A stretch of 5,455 nucleotides of DNA from an uncultured Planctomycetales bacterium (GTDB lineage: Bacteria; Planctomycetota; Planctomycetia; Isosphaerales; Isosphaeraceae): assembly GCA_937997355.1 (NCBI GenBank), contig CALKTZ010000420.1:1-5455 (forward strand), given 5' to 3'. The position numbers and the translations under genes were made by a program. The notes beneath the pieces were generated by a model, which saw only the letters and a program-made list of their open reading frames with translations, did not search any database and was not told the origin of the DNA. Positions 1 through 5,455 of this stretch are shown here, piece after piece. Every line of letters starts with the position of its first letter. Position 1 is the stretch's first letter.

Positions 1-1088
1 AACCGGGCCAGGCCGGTGGCGACGTCGATCTCGCAACGATAAGGGATGCCGGCCTTGATCAATTCGAGGCGGATCTCCCCGCCGCTCGACTCGACATCCA
101 GCGAGCCCGAGAGCATCAGGTCGCCCACCCAGTGGGGCTGGAGCCAGGCGTCGTTATCGCCCGGATAGTGGTTCAGCAGGTTGCCGCCGAGCGACGCCAT
201 GTTCGTATTATAGGAGTAGAAGTCGGTGATCAGCGTGGGGCGGGGGAGTCTCGGGAGCCGCTGGCCGTTGATCAGGGCGTCCCACTGCTGCGGATCGGGG
301 ACGAGGTGGCGGTAGCGCAGGTCGGACCAACCGTCGACGCCGGATCCGGCCGTCTCGACCCGATAACGCCCCGGCTGCTCGTCGTCCGCCTTCCAGGCCA
401 CCGGCGTGGTGGAGGCCCATCGCCGCCATTCCGGCTGGTTGTTCAGGGCGCCGGGCCGATGGCGATCGTCGTAGACCGGGATCTGCATCGACCGGAGATG
501 CTTGTAAGGCTTGCGGGCGATCTCGAACGTTTCCTTCCCGGAAGGGCGGATGTAAACGTCTCCGTGGCGAATCCGGAGGGTTTCCCCCGGCAGGCCGACG
601 AGCCGCTTGATGTAGCTGATTTCCGGCTCTTCGGGATAGCGGAACACCACGACGTCCCACCGCTCGGGGGGCTTGGCCCCGGGGAGCGAGGTGAGGTCGT
701 AGGGGAGCATCATCACCAGGATGCGGTCCCCCTTGAAGCTCGGCGAGTCCTTGAGCCGGGCCTGGAAGCGGCAGTTGACGCAGATGCCCGAGAAGACGTC
801 ATGCGTGCTGGCGCGGGGCTCGATCTCGTCCGACGCGTTCACCGAGAACACGAAGCCGCATTGCGGGCAGGCGATTTCCTTGTGCCGGCCCATGAGCGTG
901 GGGGCCATGGAGCCGGTCGGGATCACGAACGCCTGCGCCTCGAAACCCCGGACCACGAGCGCCAGGATGAAGGCCACGACGACGGCCTCGACGGTATCCC
1001 GATAGGTCTCCCTCGCCTTGACCTCCGTGATGCGGGGGCGTGGTTGCGGAAGCGGATTCGCCTGAGTCGTGGTTCCGAGCCGTCCCAT
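1..1088 (-). CDS. lepB: Signal peptidase I, second copy (3' end outside window)
   Basis: Type I signal peptidase, a membrane-anchored Ser/Lys protease that cuts signal peptides from exported proteins on the outer face of the cytoplasmic membrane. The first 362 residues are visible; the stop lies beyond base 1. A hydrophilic N-terminus (1-31) is followed by one membrane segment (about 32-50) and then box B, IPTGSMAPTL, with probable catalytic Ser60. Next come two Cys pairs (C74/C77 and C103/C106), box C (GDRILV, 120-125), and box D, YIKRLVGLPGE, with catalytic Lys161. From about residue 286 it enters a beta-rich region matching the insert of the neighbouring copy; box E should follow outside the window. 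The start is firm: an in-frame TGA lies at 1143-1145 and the ATG at 1088 is the only ATG, GTG or TTG codon between it and the membrane segment. An AAGGG at 1100-1104 is a modest ribosome site, 11 nt from the ATG. It lies 74 nt after copy 1 on the same strand, so co-transcription is likely. Confidence 0.93.
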   Translation of the reverse strand, partial: MGRLGTTTQANPLPQPRPRITEVKARETYRDTVEAVVVAFILALVVRGFEAQAFVIPTGSMAPTLMGRHKEIACPQCGFVFSVNASDEIEPRASTHDVFSGICVNCRFQARLKDSPSFKGDRILVMMLPYDLTSLPGAKPPERWDVVVFRYPEEPEISYIKRLVGLPGETLRIRHGDVYIRPSGKETFEIARKPYKHLRSMQIPVYDDRHRPGALNNQPEWRRWASTTPVAWKADDEQPGRYRVETAGSGVDGWSDLRYRHLVPDPQQWDALINGQRLPRLPRPTLITDFYSYNTNMASLGGNLLNHYPGDNDAWLQPHWVGDLMLSGSLDVESSGGEIRLELIKAGIPYRCEIDVATGLAR

Positions 1089-1162
1089 CGTGTGTGTGGC
1101 CCTTGATCGCCGGCAAGGCGGTAGGAATGGAGGGGAGGAAATTCAATTCCACCACGTTCGTG

Positions 1163-2758
1163 TCAGCGAATGTATCGAATTTTGCTGGGATCGGGAACCC
1201 AATAGACCGATCTTCCGAAGACCTCCAGGGGGACGACCTGACCCGGCAGGTGGACCATGAAGGGCTTTCCCAGGAACATCGAGCGGCGCACGACCGGGCT
1301 GGCCTGCCAGAATCGGGAGTCGTTGGAGACCGGGCTATTGTCCCCCAGGACGAAATACTCGTCCGCTCCCAGCGGATAGGGTTTGATGACACCGAATGCG
1401 TGGCGCGGCGTCTGGGCCAGGCTCGACGTGTAGTAAACGTCGCGATGGACCTTGAATTCGGGGACGCTCAGCTTGCCGCCTCGGACGCCCAGCGCCACCG
1501 GGCTGGTGCTCGCGACGACCGGAGGCCGGTCTCGCGTCGCGACCGGGATCGAACCCGCAACCTCATGCTCGCGTTCCCGGACCGCGCGGTCGATTGCGCC
1601 GGAGGCCGTTTCGAACGTAGCCTCCTCGAAATCGTAGGGGTCGAAGAGCAACTCTCCGTCGATCGCCACCTGGACGCGTCGATCGACGACTGAAGCCTCC
1701 AGCAGCGCGGGGCTCGACGCATCGCGGATCAGGTTCCGTCCCGCGTTTCGCGGCGTGATGTCGACCGGCCGGTCGTTCCGTTCGAGGCGAATTCTCCTCG
1801 TCGGATCGACGGGGATGCGGATCTGGAACCGATCCCGGCCGGAGCAGAGGGCGACGGCGATCATCTCGACCTCGGGCGTGGCGGCGATCCGGGCCTCGAT
1901 CGAAACGTCGATCACCGGATGGTCGGAGGGCAATTCCCCGCCGTTGTAGGCGTAGAAGTCGTAGATGGGCGCGTAACGCTGGCGGGTCGGCTCCCAGTGA
2001 TGATAGATCAGCCAATCCTCGACCTGGATCGGGTCATCGGCCGGCGTCTGATGGATGAAATTGCCATTCGGCCCCTGGATCCAGCCGCTGACCAGCTTGC
2101 GCCCGTCCAGGGATCGTTGGAAGTCCCATCGAGGGAAGCGGTAGGAATCGGCCGGGACGAACCGACTGTCGTGGACCGGGATTCGCATCGCCCGGATGTC
2201 GTCGAGCGATTTTCGCGCGATCTTGCCGTCGGCGTAAATGTCCCCGTCTCGAATCCGGATCGATTCGCCCGGGAGGCCGACCACGCGCTTGACATAAGCC
2301 TGCGAGGGTTCGCCGGGGAAGTGGAAGACCGCCACCTCCCAGCGCCTGGGACTGCGGAAGTCGTAGAGGAATTTCTGGACCAGCACCCGGTCGCCGCTGC
2401 AATGGATCGAGGCATCCCGGCCGACGGGGACCTGGCCGCAGTTCGGGCAGAGCGAAGGTCCCGACCCCCCTTGCTCGTCGATCCCGACCACGAAGCGGAT
2501 CTTGCAGTTCGCGCAGGAGACTTCCCGGTGATGGCCGAGCAGGGTGGGGGCCATCGATCCGGTGGGGACGACGTAGGCCTCGGCCGCGAAGGTGCGGAAG
2601 ACGAGCACGCCGATGCAGAGGCAGACCAGCAGATCGACCGTCTGCCGCGCCAACCCTCCCGCCACCGGCTCGGACGAGGCGGCCGATAGGGTCGGATACG
2701 GCGGCGGGTCATCCATAAAGATCAGTTCATCGCGACGGGAAGAAGATCGATCGACCAT
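1163..2758 (-). CDS. lepB: Signal peptidase I, complete, with Cys-pair and beta-rich inserts
   Basis: Complete 531-residue type I signal peptidase, which removes signal peptides during protein export. In order: cytoplasmic N-terminus, one membrane segment (about 39-58), box B VPTGSMAPTL with nucleophile Ser68, Cys pairs C82/C85 and C104/C107, box C GDRVLV (122-127), box D YVKRVVGLPGE with general base Lys157, then about 300 extra residues, and box E GDNSPVSNDSR (472-482) near the C-terminus. It is much longer than E. coli LepB (about 324 residues) or the short Bacillus enzymes. The extra length lies between boxes D and E and has beta-strand-like alternation, including AIDGELLFDPYDF and LGVRGGKLSVPEFKVHRDVYYT, which recalls LamG/ConA-like jelly rolls (inference). 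The ATG at 2758 is the first start after an in-frame stop; Met15 (2716) is an alternative. Neither has a clear Shine-Dalgarno. Box E ends DSRFWQ where many family members have Gly after DSRxx. It follows lepA by 95 nt. Confidence 0.97.
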   Translation of the reverse strand: MVDRSSSRRDELIFMDDPPPYPTLSAASSEPVAGGLARQTVDLLVCLCIGVLVFRTFAAEAYVVPTGSMAPTLLGHHREVSCANCKIRFVVGIDEQGGSGPSLCPNCGQVPVGRDASIHCSGDRVLVQKFLYDFRSPRRWEVAVFHFPGEPSQAYVKRVVGLPGESIRIRDGDIYADGKIARKSLDDIRAMRIPVHDSRFVPADSYRFPRWDFQRSLDGRKLVSGWIQGPNGNFIHQTPADDPIQVEDWLIYHHWEPTRQRYAPIYDFYAYNGGELPSDHPVIDVSIEARIAATPEVEMIAVALCSGRDRFQIRIPVDPTRRIRLERNDRPVDITPRNAGRNLIRDASSPALLEASVVDRRVQVAIDGELLFDPYDFEEATFETASGAIDRAVREREHEVAGSIPVATRDRPPVVASTSPVALGVRGGKLSVPEFKVHRDVYYTSSLAQTPRHAFGVIKPYPLGADEYFVLGDNSPVSNDSRFWQASPVVRRSMFLGKPFMVHLPGQVVPLEVFGRSVYWVPDPSKIRYIR

Positions 2759-2786
2759 GCCAGGAACAATTTTACGGATCGGTCAA

Positions 2787-2823
2787 CCGGAGAACGGCCG
2801 AACAGATCCGGCGATTCTCCCGG
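2787..2823 (-). promoter_or_regulatory. Hairpin in the lepA-lepB gap
   Basis: In the minus-strand transcript, CCGGGAGAA pairs with TTCTCCGG (one bulged G), enclosing a 2/2 internal loop, a GCCG/CGGC stem and an 8-nt loop. It lies 31 nt after the lepA stop codon and 28 nt before the lepB copy 1 start. No T-run follows (the next bases are TTGACCGATC), so it is not a classic intrinsic terminator. It could be an RNA-processing or mRNA-stability element, a partial attenuator, or chance in GC-rich DNA. The structure is visible in the sequence; any function is inference. Confidence 0.45.
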
Positions 2824-2853
2824 AAGACCTGGACCTCTCCCTTTCCATACGGA

Positions 2854-4659
2854 TCAATCGTCGCTGTCGTCGAGTACGGAGAGGAAGGCTTCTTGCGAAA
2901 TTTCCACGTTGCCCACCTGCTTCATACGCTTCTTCCCCTCCTTTTGCTTCTCGAGAAGTTTTCGCTTTCTCGAAATGTCGCCGCCATAGCACTTGGCGGT
3001 GACGTTCTTGCGGAGGGCGGAGATGGTTTCGCGGGCGACGATCCGGCTGCCGATCGCGGCCTGGATGGCCACCTCGAACTGATGCCGGTCGATCTCGCCT
3101 CTCAGCTTCTTGACCAGCTTGCGGCCTCGCCGATCGGCCTGCGACCGGTGGACGACGATCGACAGGGCGTCGACCTTCGATCCGGCCACCAGGATGTCGA
3201 GCCGGCAGAGGTCGTTGGCCCGATAGCCGAGCAGCTCGTAATCCATCGTGCCGTAGCCGCGGGTGGCGCTCTTGAGCTTGTCGTAGAGGTCGTAAATCAT
3301 CTCGGCGAGCGGAAGCTCGTAGGTCAGGATGGCGCGGGTCGTCGAGAGATATTCGGTCTTGAGGTAGACCCCTCGGCGATCCTCGCACAATTGCATGATC
3401 GCGCCGATCGACTCGGTCGGCAGGATGAAGTTGATCTTGGTGATCGGCTCGCGGAACTCCTCGATCTCCCCCGGGTCGGGGATTCGGGTGGGATTCGAGA
3501 TGTGGAGCAATTCGCCGGACTTGGTCAAAATCTCGTAGGTGACGTTCGGGGCGGTCTGGACGAGGGCCAGGTTGCTCTCCCGCTCCAATCTCTGCTGCAC
3601 GATTTCCATGTGCAGCATGCCGAGGAAGCCGCAACGGAACCCGAATCCGAGGGCGTCGGACGACTCGGGCTCGAACGAGAAGCTGGCGTCGTTGAGCGAG
3701 AGCTTCTGGAGGGCCGTCCGGAGGTCGTCGAACTGGTTGTGCGAGGCCGGGAACAATCCGCAGAAGACGACCGGAACCGGCTCTTCATAGCCGGGGAGCG
3801 CAACCGTTGCCGGATTTGGGACTTGCGTGATCGTATCGCCGATGTGGACGTCGGAGAGTTGCTTGATGTTGGCCACGACGTAGCCGACCTGGCCGACCCC
3901 CAGCTCGTCGCAGGGGGTTTCGCGGGGGCGGAAGCGTCCGAGCCCGATGACCTCGAAGTCGGTGTCGTCGGCCATCAGGCGGATCTTCTGGCCGACCCGG
4001 AGCGTCCCGTCGACGACCCGGACGTAGACGACCACCCCCTGATAGTCGTTGAACTTGGAGTCGAAGATCATGGCCCGCAGGGGGGCGTTGGGATCTCCGG
4101 ACGGCGGCGGGATGCGCTCGACGATGGCGCGGAAGATGTCGACGACCCCAGCCCCCGTCTTGGCGCTGGCGGCCAGCACCTCGTCGTCGGGGATGCCGAG
4201 CGTCGTCATGATCTCTTCCTTGATCGCCTCGGGCCGGGCGGCCTGCATGTCGATCTTGTTCAAGACGGGGACGATCGCCAGGTCGTTGCTGATCGCAAGA
4301 TAGGCGTTGGCAACGGTTTGCGCCTGTACGCCCTGGGTTGCGTCGACCAGCAGGATGGCCCCTTCGCAGGCGGCGAGGCTGCGCGAGACCTCGTAGTGGA
4401 AGTCGACGTGGCCGGGGGTGTCGATCAGGTTCAGCTCGTAGGTCTGGCCGTCGAGCGTGTAGTTGAGCGCGACGGCTCGGGCCTTGATGGTGATCCCGCG
4501 TTCGCGTTCGAGATCCATGTCGTCGAGGATCTGCTCGCGGAATTCCCGCTGGGTGATGGCGCCGGATTGCAGCAAGATCTGGTCGGCCAGGGTGCTCTTG
4601 CCGTGATCGATGTGTGCGACGATCGAGAAGTTGCGAATGAATTTCGGGTCGAAAGCCAT
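2854..4659 (-). CDS. lepA: Elongation factor 4 (LepA), translation GTPase
   Basis: EF4/LepA is a ribosome-associated GTPase related to EF-G, implicated in ribosome back-translocation, recovery of stalled complexes, and initiation or 30S maturation. All G-domain motifs are present: AHIDHGKS (15-22), ERGIT (53-57), DTPGH (80-84), NKID (134-137) and SAK (165-167). A beta-barrel domain (about 190-285) and EF-G III/V-like domains follow, with GFRCGFLGMLHMEI at 340-353. The LepA-specific C-terminal domain contains CYGGDISRKRKLLEKQKEGK (557-576) and ends in a short acidic tail, DDSDD. I chose the ATG at 4659 because it puts IRNFSIVAHIDHGKS at the normal distance from the N-terminus and gives 601 residues, the usual family length. 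An in-frame TTG at 4710 would add 17 residues without family support. There is no strong Shine-Dalgarno. It heads the lepA-lepB-lepB block, as lepA precedes lepB in E. coli. Confidence 0.98.
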   Translation of the reverse strand: MAFDPKFIRNFSIVAHIDHGKSTLADQILLQSGAITQREFREQILDDMDLERERGITIKARAVALNYTLDGQTYELNLIDTPGHVDFHYEVSRSLAACEGAILLVDATQGVQAQTVANAYLAISNDLAIVPVLNKIDMQAARPEAIKEEIMTTLGIPDDEVLAASAKTGAGVVDIFRAIVERIPPPSGDPNAPLRAMIFDSKFNDYQGVVVYVRVVDGTLRVGQKIRLMADDTDFEVIGLGRFRPRETPCDELGVGQVGYVVANIKQLSDVHIGDTITQVPNPATVALPGYEEPVPVVFCGLFPASHNQFDDLRTALQKLSLNDASFSFEPESSDALGFGFRCGFLGMLHMEIVQQRLERESNLALVQTAPNVTYEILTKSGELLHISNPTRIPDPGEIEEFREPITKINFILPTESIGAIMQLCEDRRGVYLKTEYLSTTRAILTYELPLAEMIYDLYDKLKSATRGYGTMDYELLGYRANDLCRLDILVAGSKVDALSIVVHRSQADRRGRKLVKKLRGEIDRHQFEVAIQAAIGSRIVARETISALRKNVTAKCYGGDISRKRKLLEKQKEGKKRMKQVGNVEISQEAFLSVLDDSDD

Positions 4660-4680
4660 CGAAAATCTGCCCAGTGATTG

Positions 4681-4721
4681 CCCGGCGAACCGGGATCGAA
4701 GGTCGAACAATGCGAATTGTT
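4681..4721 (-). promoter_or_regulatory. Two adjacent tetraloop hairpins in the lepA leader
   Basis: Read on the minus strand, AACAAT-TCGC-ATTGTT (4721-4706) is a perfect 6-bp stem with a 4-nt loop. Eleven bases later CCCGG-TTCG-CCGGG (4694-4681) is a perfect 5-bp stem with a UUCG loop. They lie about 22 to 62 nt upstream of the lepA ATG. No T-run follows either one, so they are not terminators. They could modulate leader structure or ribosome access; this is inference, and short GC-rich stems can arise by chance. Confidence 0.4.
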
Positions 4722-4869
4722 AGGAAGATCGGCAGGCTGAGACCCGGAAGATCCGCCGCGTTGTCGGCAACCTTTGGAAAAATCTCGGGAGAATTCAGCA
4801 GGACCACCATCACCAAAAGCTTGGGATGTGTGTCTCGGGTTTCGGGATTCGCGACCCTGTGCGGGCGCG

Positions 4870-4903
4870 GATCGGCCGAGCATCCATTATATTACGGCCG
4901 ATC
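4870..4903. promoter_or_regulatory. Perfect 9-bp inverted repeat around the lepA -10 box
   Basis: GATCGGCCG (4870-4878) and CGGCCGATC (4895-4903) are exact reverse complements separated by 16 nt that contain the TATAAT box. One arm lies in the -10/-35 spacer and the other at about the transcription start. This placement is typical of an operator for a dimeric repressor, so it may control lepA-lepB transcription. It could also act as an RNA or cruciform hairpin. The regulator is not identified, and each half-site contains the palindrome CGGCCG, so chance pairing is somewhat more likely than the 9-bp length implies. Confidence 0.5.
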
Positions 4904-4914
4904 AAAAGCGGGAA
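4886..4914 (-). promoter_or_regulatory. Candidate sigma-70-type promoter for lepA
   Basis: On the minus strand there is a consensus -10 hexamer TATAAT (4891-4886), preceded after exactly 17 nt by TTCCCG (4914-4909), a weak -35 matching three of six consensus bases. Transcription would start near 4879, giving a leader of about 220 nt before the lepA ATG. The AT-rich patch TAATATAAT stands out in otherwise GC-rich DNA. No better promoter was seen closer to lepA. Confidence 0.5.
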
Positions 4915-4952
4915 GGCGGCTTGGATGCCCCTTTCGATTTTGGCGAGCCGTA

Positions 4953-5029
4953 GGGGACTGTCCCGATTTTCCACGTCATGGGCCGATGGCCGTGCGATTT
5001 CGCCGGTCGTGGAAAATGGGACTGTCCCC
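4953..5029. repeat. REP-like long inverted repeat
   Basis: The left arm (4953-4975, beginning GGGGACTGTCCCGATTTT and ending CCACG) and the right arm (5008-5029, beginning CGTGGAAAAT and ending GGGACTGTCCCC) are reverse complements over about 22 bp, with one mismatch (T against T at the centre of each core) and one extra G. The spacer is 32 nt and contains a small GGCC-GAT-GGCC stem. Each arm carries the same near-palindrome GGGACTGTCCC. Two such modules facing each other in an intergenic region resemble a REP pair (BIME), of the kind moved by REP-associated Y1 transposases acting in trans. No transposase gene lies in this window, so the assignment is by form only. Confidence 0.55.
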
Positions 5030-5164
5030 GGAGGCAAGCCCCGGTGCCGATGATCGAGAGGAAAGCCAGGCGGTTGGACGCGAGAAGACTCGGTTTCGCT
5101 CGCGCCGGACTTGGCGGCCCGGGTACAATCCTCCAACGATTTCAGATTGAACGCGAGAGCCCCC

Positions 5165-5170
5165 AGGAGG
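5165..5170 (+). promoter_or_regulatory. Strong ribosome binding site of the MFS gene
   Basis: A perfect AGGAGG lies 5 nt upstream of the ATG at 5176. It fixes the start of the MFS gene and is by far the best Shine-Dalgarno in the window; the other three genes have weak or no such signals. Confidence 0.85.
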
Positions 5171-5175
5171 CGAGG

Positions 5176-5455
5176 ATGACCGACGACAGTCGGGAGACGG
5201 CGGCGAGTTCGACGGAGAGACGAGGGAACGACTTCGACGGGCCGGCGATCCAGGATCGGCGCAAAGTAACCGCGGCGCTTGTGGTTGCGATGACGGTCAC
5301 CGCCATGGAGCAGCTCGTCGTTTCTCCGGCGATGCCCACGATCATCGCCGAGTTGAAGGGCTTCGACATCTACCCCTGGGTGATCTCGGCGAACCTCCTG
5401 GCCGCGACCGTGAGCACGCCGGACGAGCCTGACTGTCCGAAGCTCGGCGAGCTCT
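5176..5455 (+). CDS. MFS drug-type transporter, N-terminal part (3' end outside window)
   Basis: The visible 93 residues look like the start of a major facilitator superfamily transporter of the 14-helix DHA2 (EmrB/QacA-like) type, integral to the cytoplasmic membrane and usually proton-driven efflux. After a hydrophilic, charged N-terminus (1-30) comes helix 1 (about 31-55), containing AMEQLVVSPAMPTIIAELKG, which resembles the family's helix-1 signature around an acidic residue followed by ALPTI or AMPTI. Helix 2 (about 65-82) follows with YPWVISANLLAATVSTP. The expected continuation is of the form IYGKLADLFGRK (motif A), but the sequence reads DEPDCPKLGEL, three residues longer and lacking the motif-A glycine. 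The frame stays open to the window edge. It is divergent from lepA; the substrate cannot be told from this fragment. The oddity at the end could be real divergence or a sequence or assembly error. Confidence 0.8.
   Translation, partial: MTDDSRETAASSTERRGNDFDGPAIQDRRKVTAALVVAMTVTAMEQLVVSPAMPTIIAELKGFDIYPWVISANLLAATVSTPDEPDCPKLGEL

Larger units (their letters stand above)
4660..5175. other. 516-bp divergent intergenic region
   Basis: This stretch separates the divergent lepA and MFS genes. It holds, from left to right, the lepA leader with two small hairpins, the candidate lepA promoter inside a perfect inverted repeat, a REP-like inverted repeat, and the MFS upstream region with its ribosome binding site. 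Open frames exist on both strands (for example 4674-5150 plus and 4810-5136 minus), but they run straight through the repeat and promoter elements, have no ribosome site, and encode Arg/Ser/Pro-rich sequence with no family look, so I do not call genes here. Confidence 0.8.

Noticed and set aside
132..1106. 324-codon open frame on the plus strand opposite the second lepB
   Set aside because: The minus strand here encodes a signal peptidase with Ser, Lys, box C and Cys pairs. The plus-strand frame is antisense to it and shows no family motifs.
799..1392. 197-codon minus-strand frame spanning the lepB-lepB gap
   Set aside because: It overlaps the 3' end of copy 1 and the 5' end of copy 2 in a different frame from both, and its product is low-complexity Arg/Ser/Gly-rich sequence.
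1919..2689. 256-codon plus-strand frame opposite lepB copy 1
   Set aside because: It is antisense to well-supported catalytic boxes B, C and D of signal peptidase I and has no motif of its own.
2893..4677. 594-codon open frame on the plus strand opposite lepA
   Set aside because: It is a codon-periodicity shadow of lepA in GC-rich DNA. The minus strand encodes an unmistakable full-length LepA, and the plus-strand product has no recognisable domain and is rich in Asp/Val/Leu/Gly, as expected for antisense reading.
4660..4710. N-terminal extension of LepA from a TTG at 4710
   Set aside because: LepA proteins normally begin a few residues before the IRNFSIVAHIDHGKS segment. The extension would run through the leader hairpins and has no supporting ribosome site.
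4953..5029. Inverted repeat as a CRISPR unit or an intrinsic terminator
   Set aside because: There are only two facing copies, not regularly spaced direct repeats, and no T-run follows the stem in either direction at a position serving a gene end; both neighbouring genes point away from it.
5124..5129. TACAAT as a -10 box for the MFS gene
   Set aside because: It is a good hexamer, but no acceptable -35 lies 16-18 nt upstream (CGCGCC at 17 nt) and there is no extended -10 TG, so the promoter is not supported beyond this single element.
4674..5150. 158-codon plus-strand frame in the intergenic region
   Set aside because: It runs through the leader hairpins, the promoter palindrome and the REP-like repeat, has no ribosome binding site, and its product is Arg/Ser-rich without family features.

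Overview
This high-GC window carries one leftward (minus-strand) gene block, lepA then a complete signal peptidase I gene (lepB-like) then a second signal peptidase I gene cut by the left edge. A divergent plus-strand MFS transporter gene is cut by the right edge. A planctomycete is the best guess, possibly of the Isosphaeraceae type. The reasons are the GC-rich coding style, the long signal peptidases with Cys-X2-Cys pairs and a large beta-rich insert, and weak Shine-Dalgarno signals on some genes. This taxonomic call is an inference from style, not a database match.

Layout from right to left on the minus strand: a candidate promoter near 4886-4914 lies across a perfect 9-bp inverted repeat and is followed by a leader of about 220 nt with two small perfect hairpins. 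Next come lepA (4659 to 2854), a 95-nt gap holding a strong hairpin, lepB copy 1 (2758 to 1163), a 74-nt gap, and lepB copy 2 (1088 to beyond base 1). Copy 2 is easily missed because it has no stop codon inside the window, but its catalytic Ser, catalytic Lys and flanking boxes are all visible. To the right, a 516-bp divergent intergenic region (4660-5175) holds the lepA control region, a 77-bp REP-like inverted repeat (4953-5029), and the start of an MFS gene with a clear AGGAGG ribosome binding site.

How the genes relate: lepA upstream of lepB is the arrangement known from E. coli, linking a translation GTPase (EF4) with the membrane protease that removes signal peptides from exported proteins. 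Here lepB is duplicated in tandem, and both copies share two unusual additions: a four-Cys, zinc-ribbon-like insert just after the catalytic serine, and a large beta-rich insert between the catalytic lysine and the C-terminal box E. These inserts are the most interesting content of the window. I see no CRISPR array, tRNA, rRNA, integrase, transposase gene or toxin-antitoxin pair.
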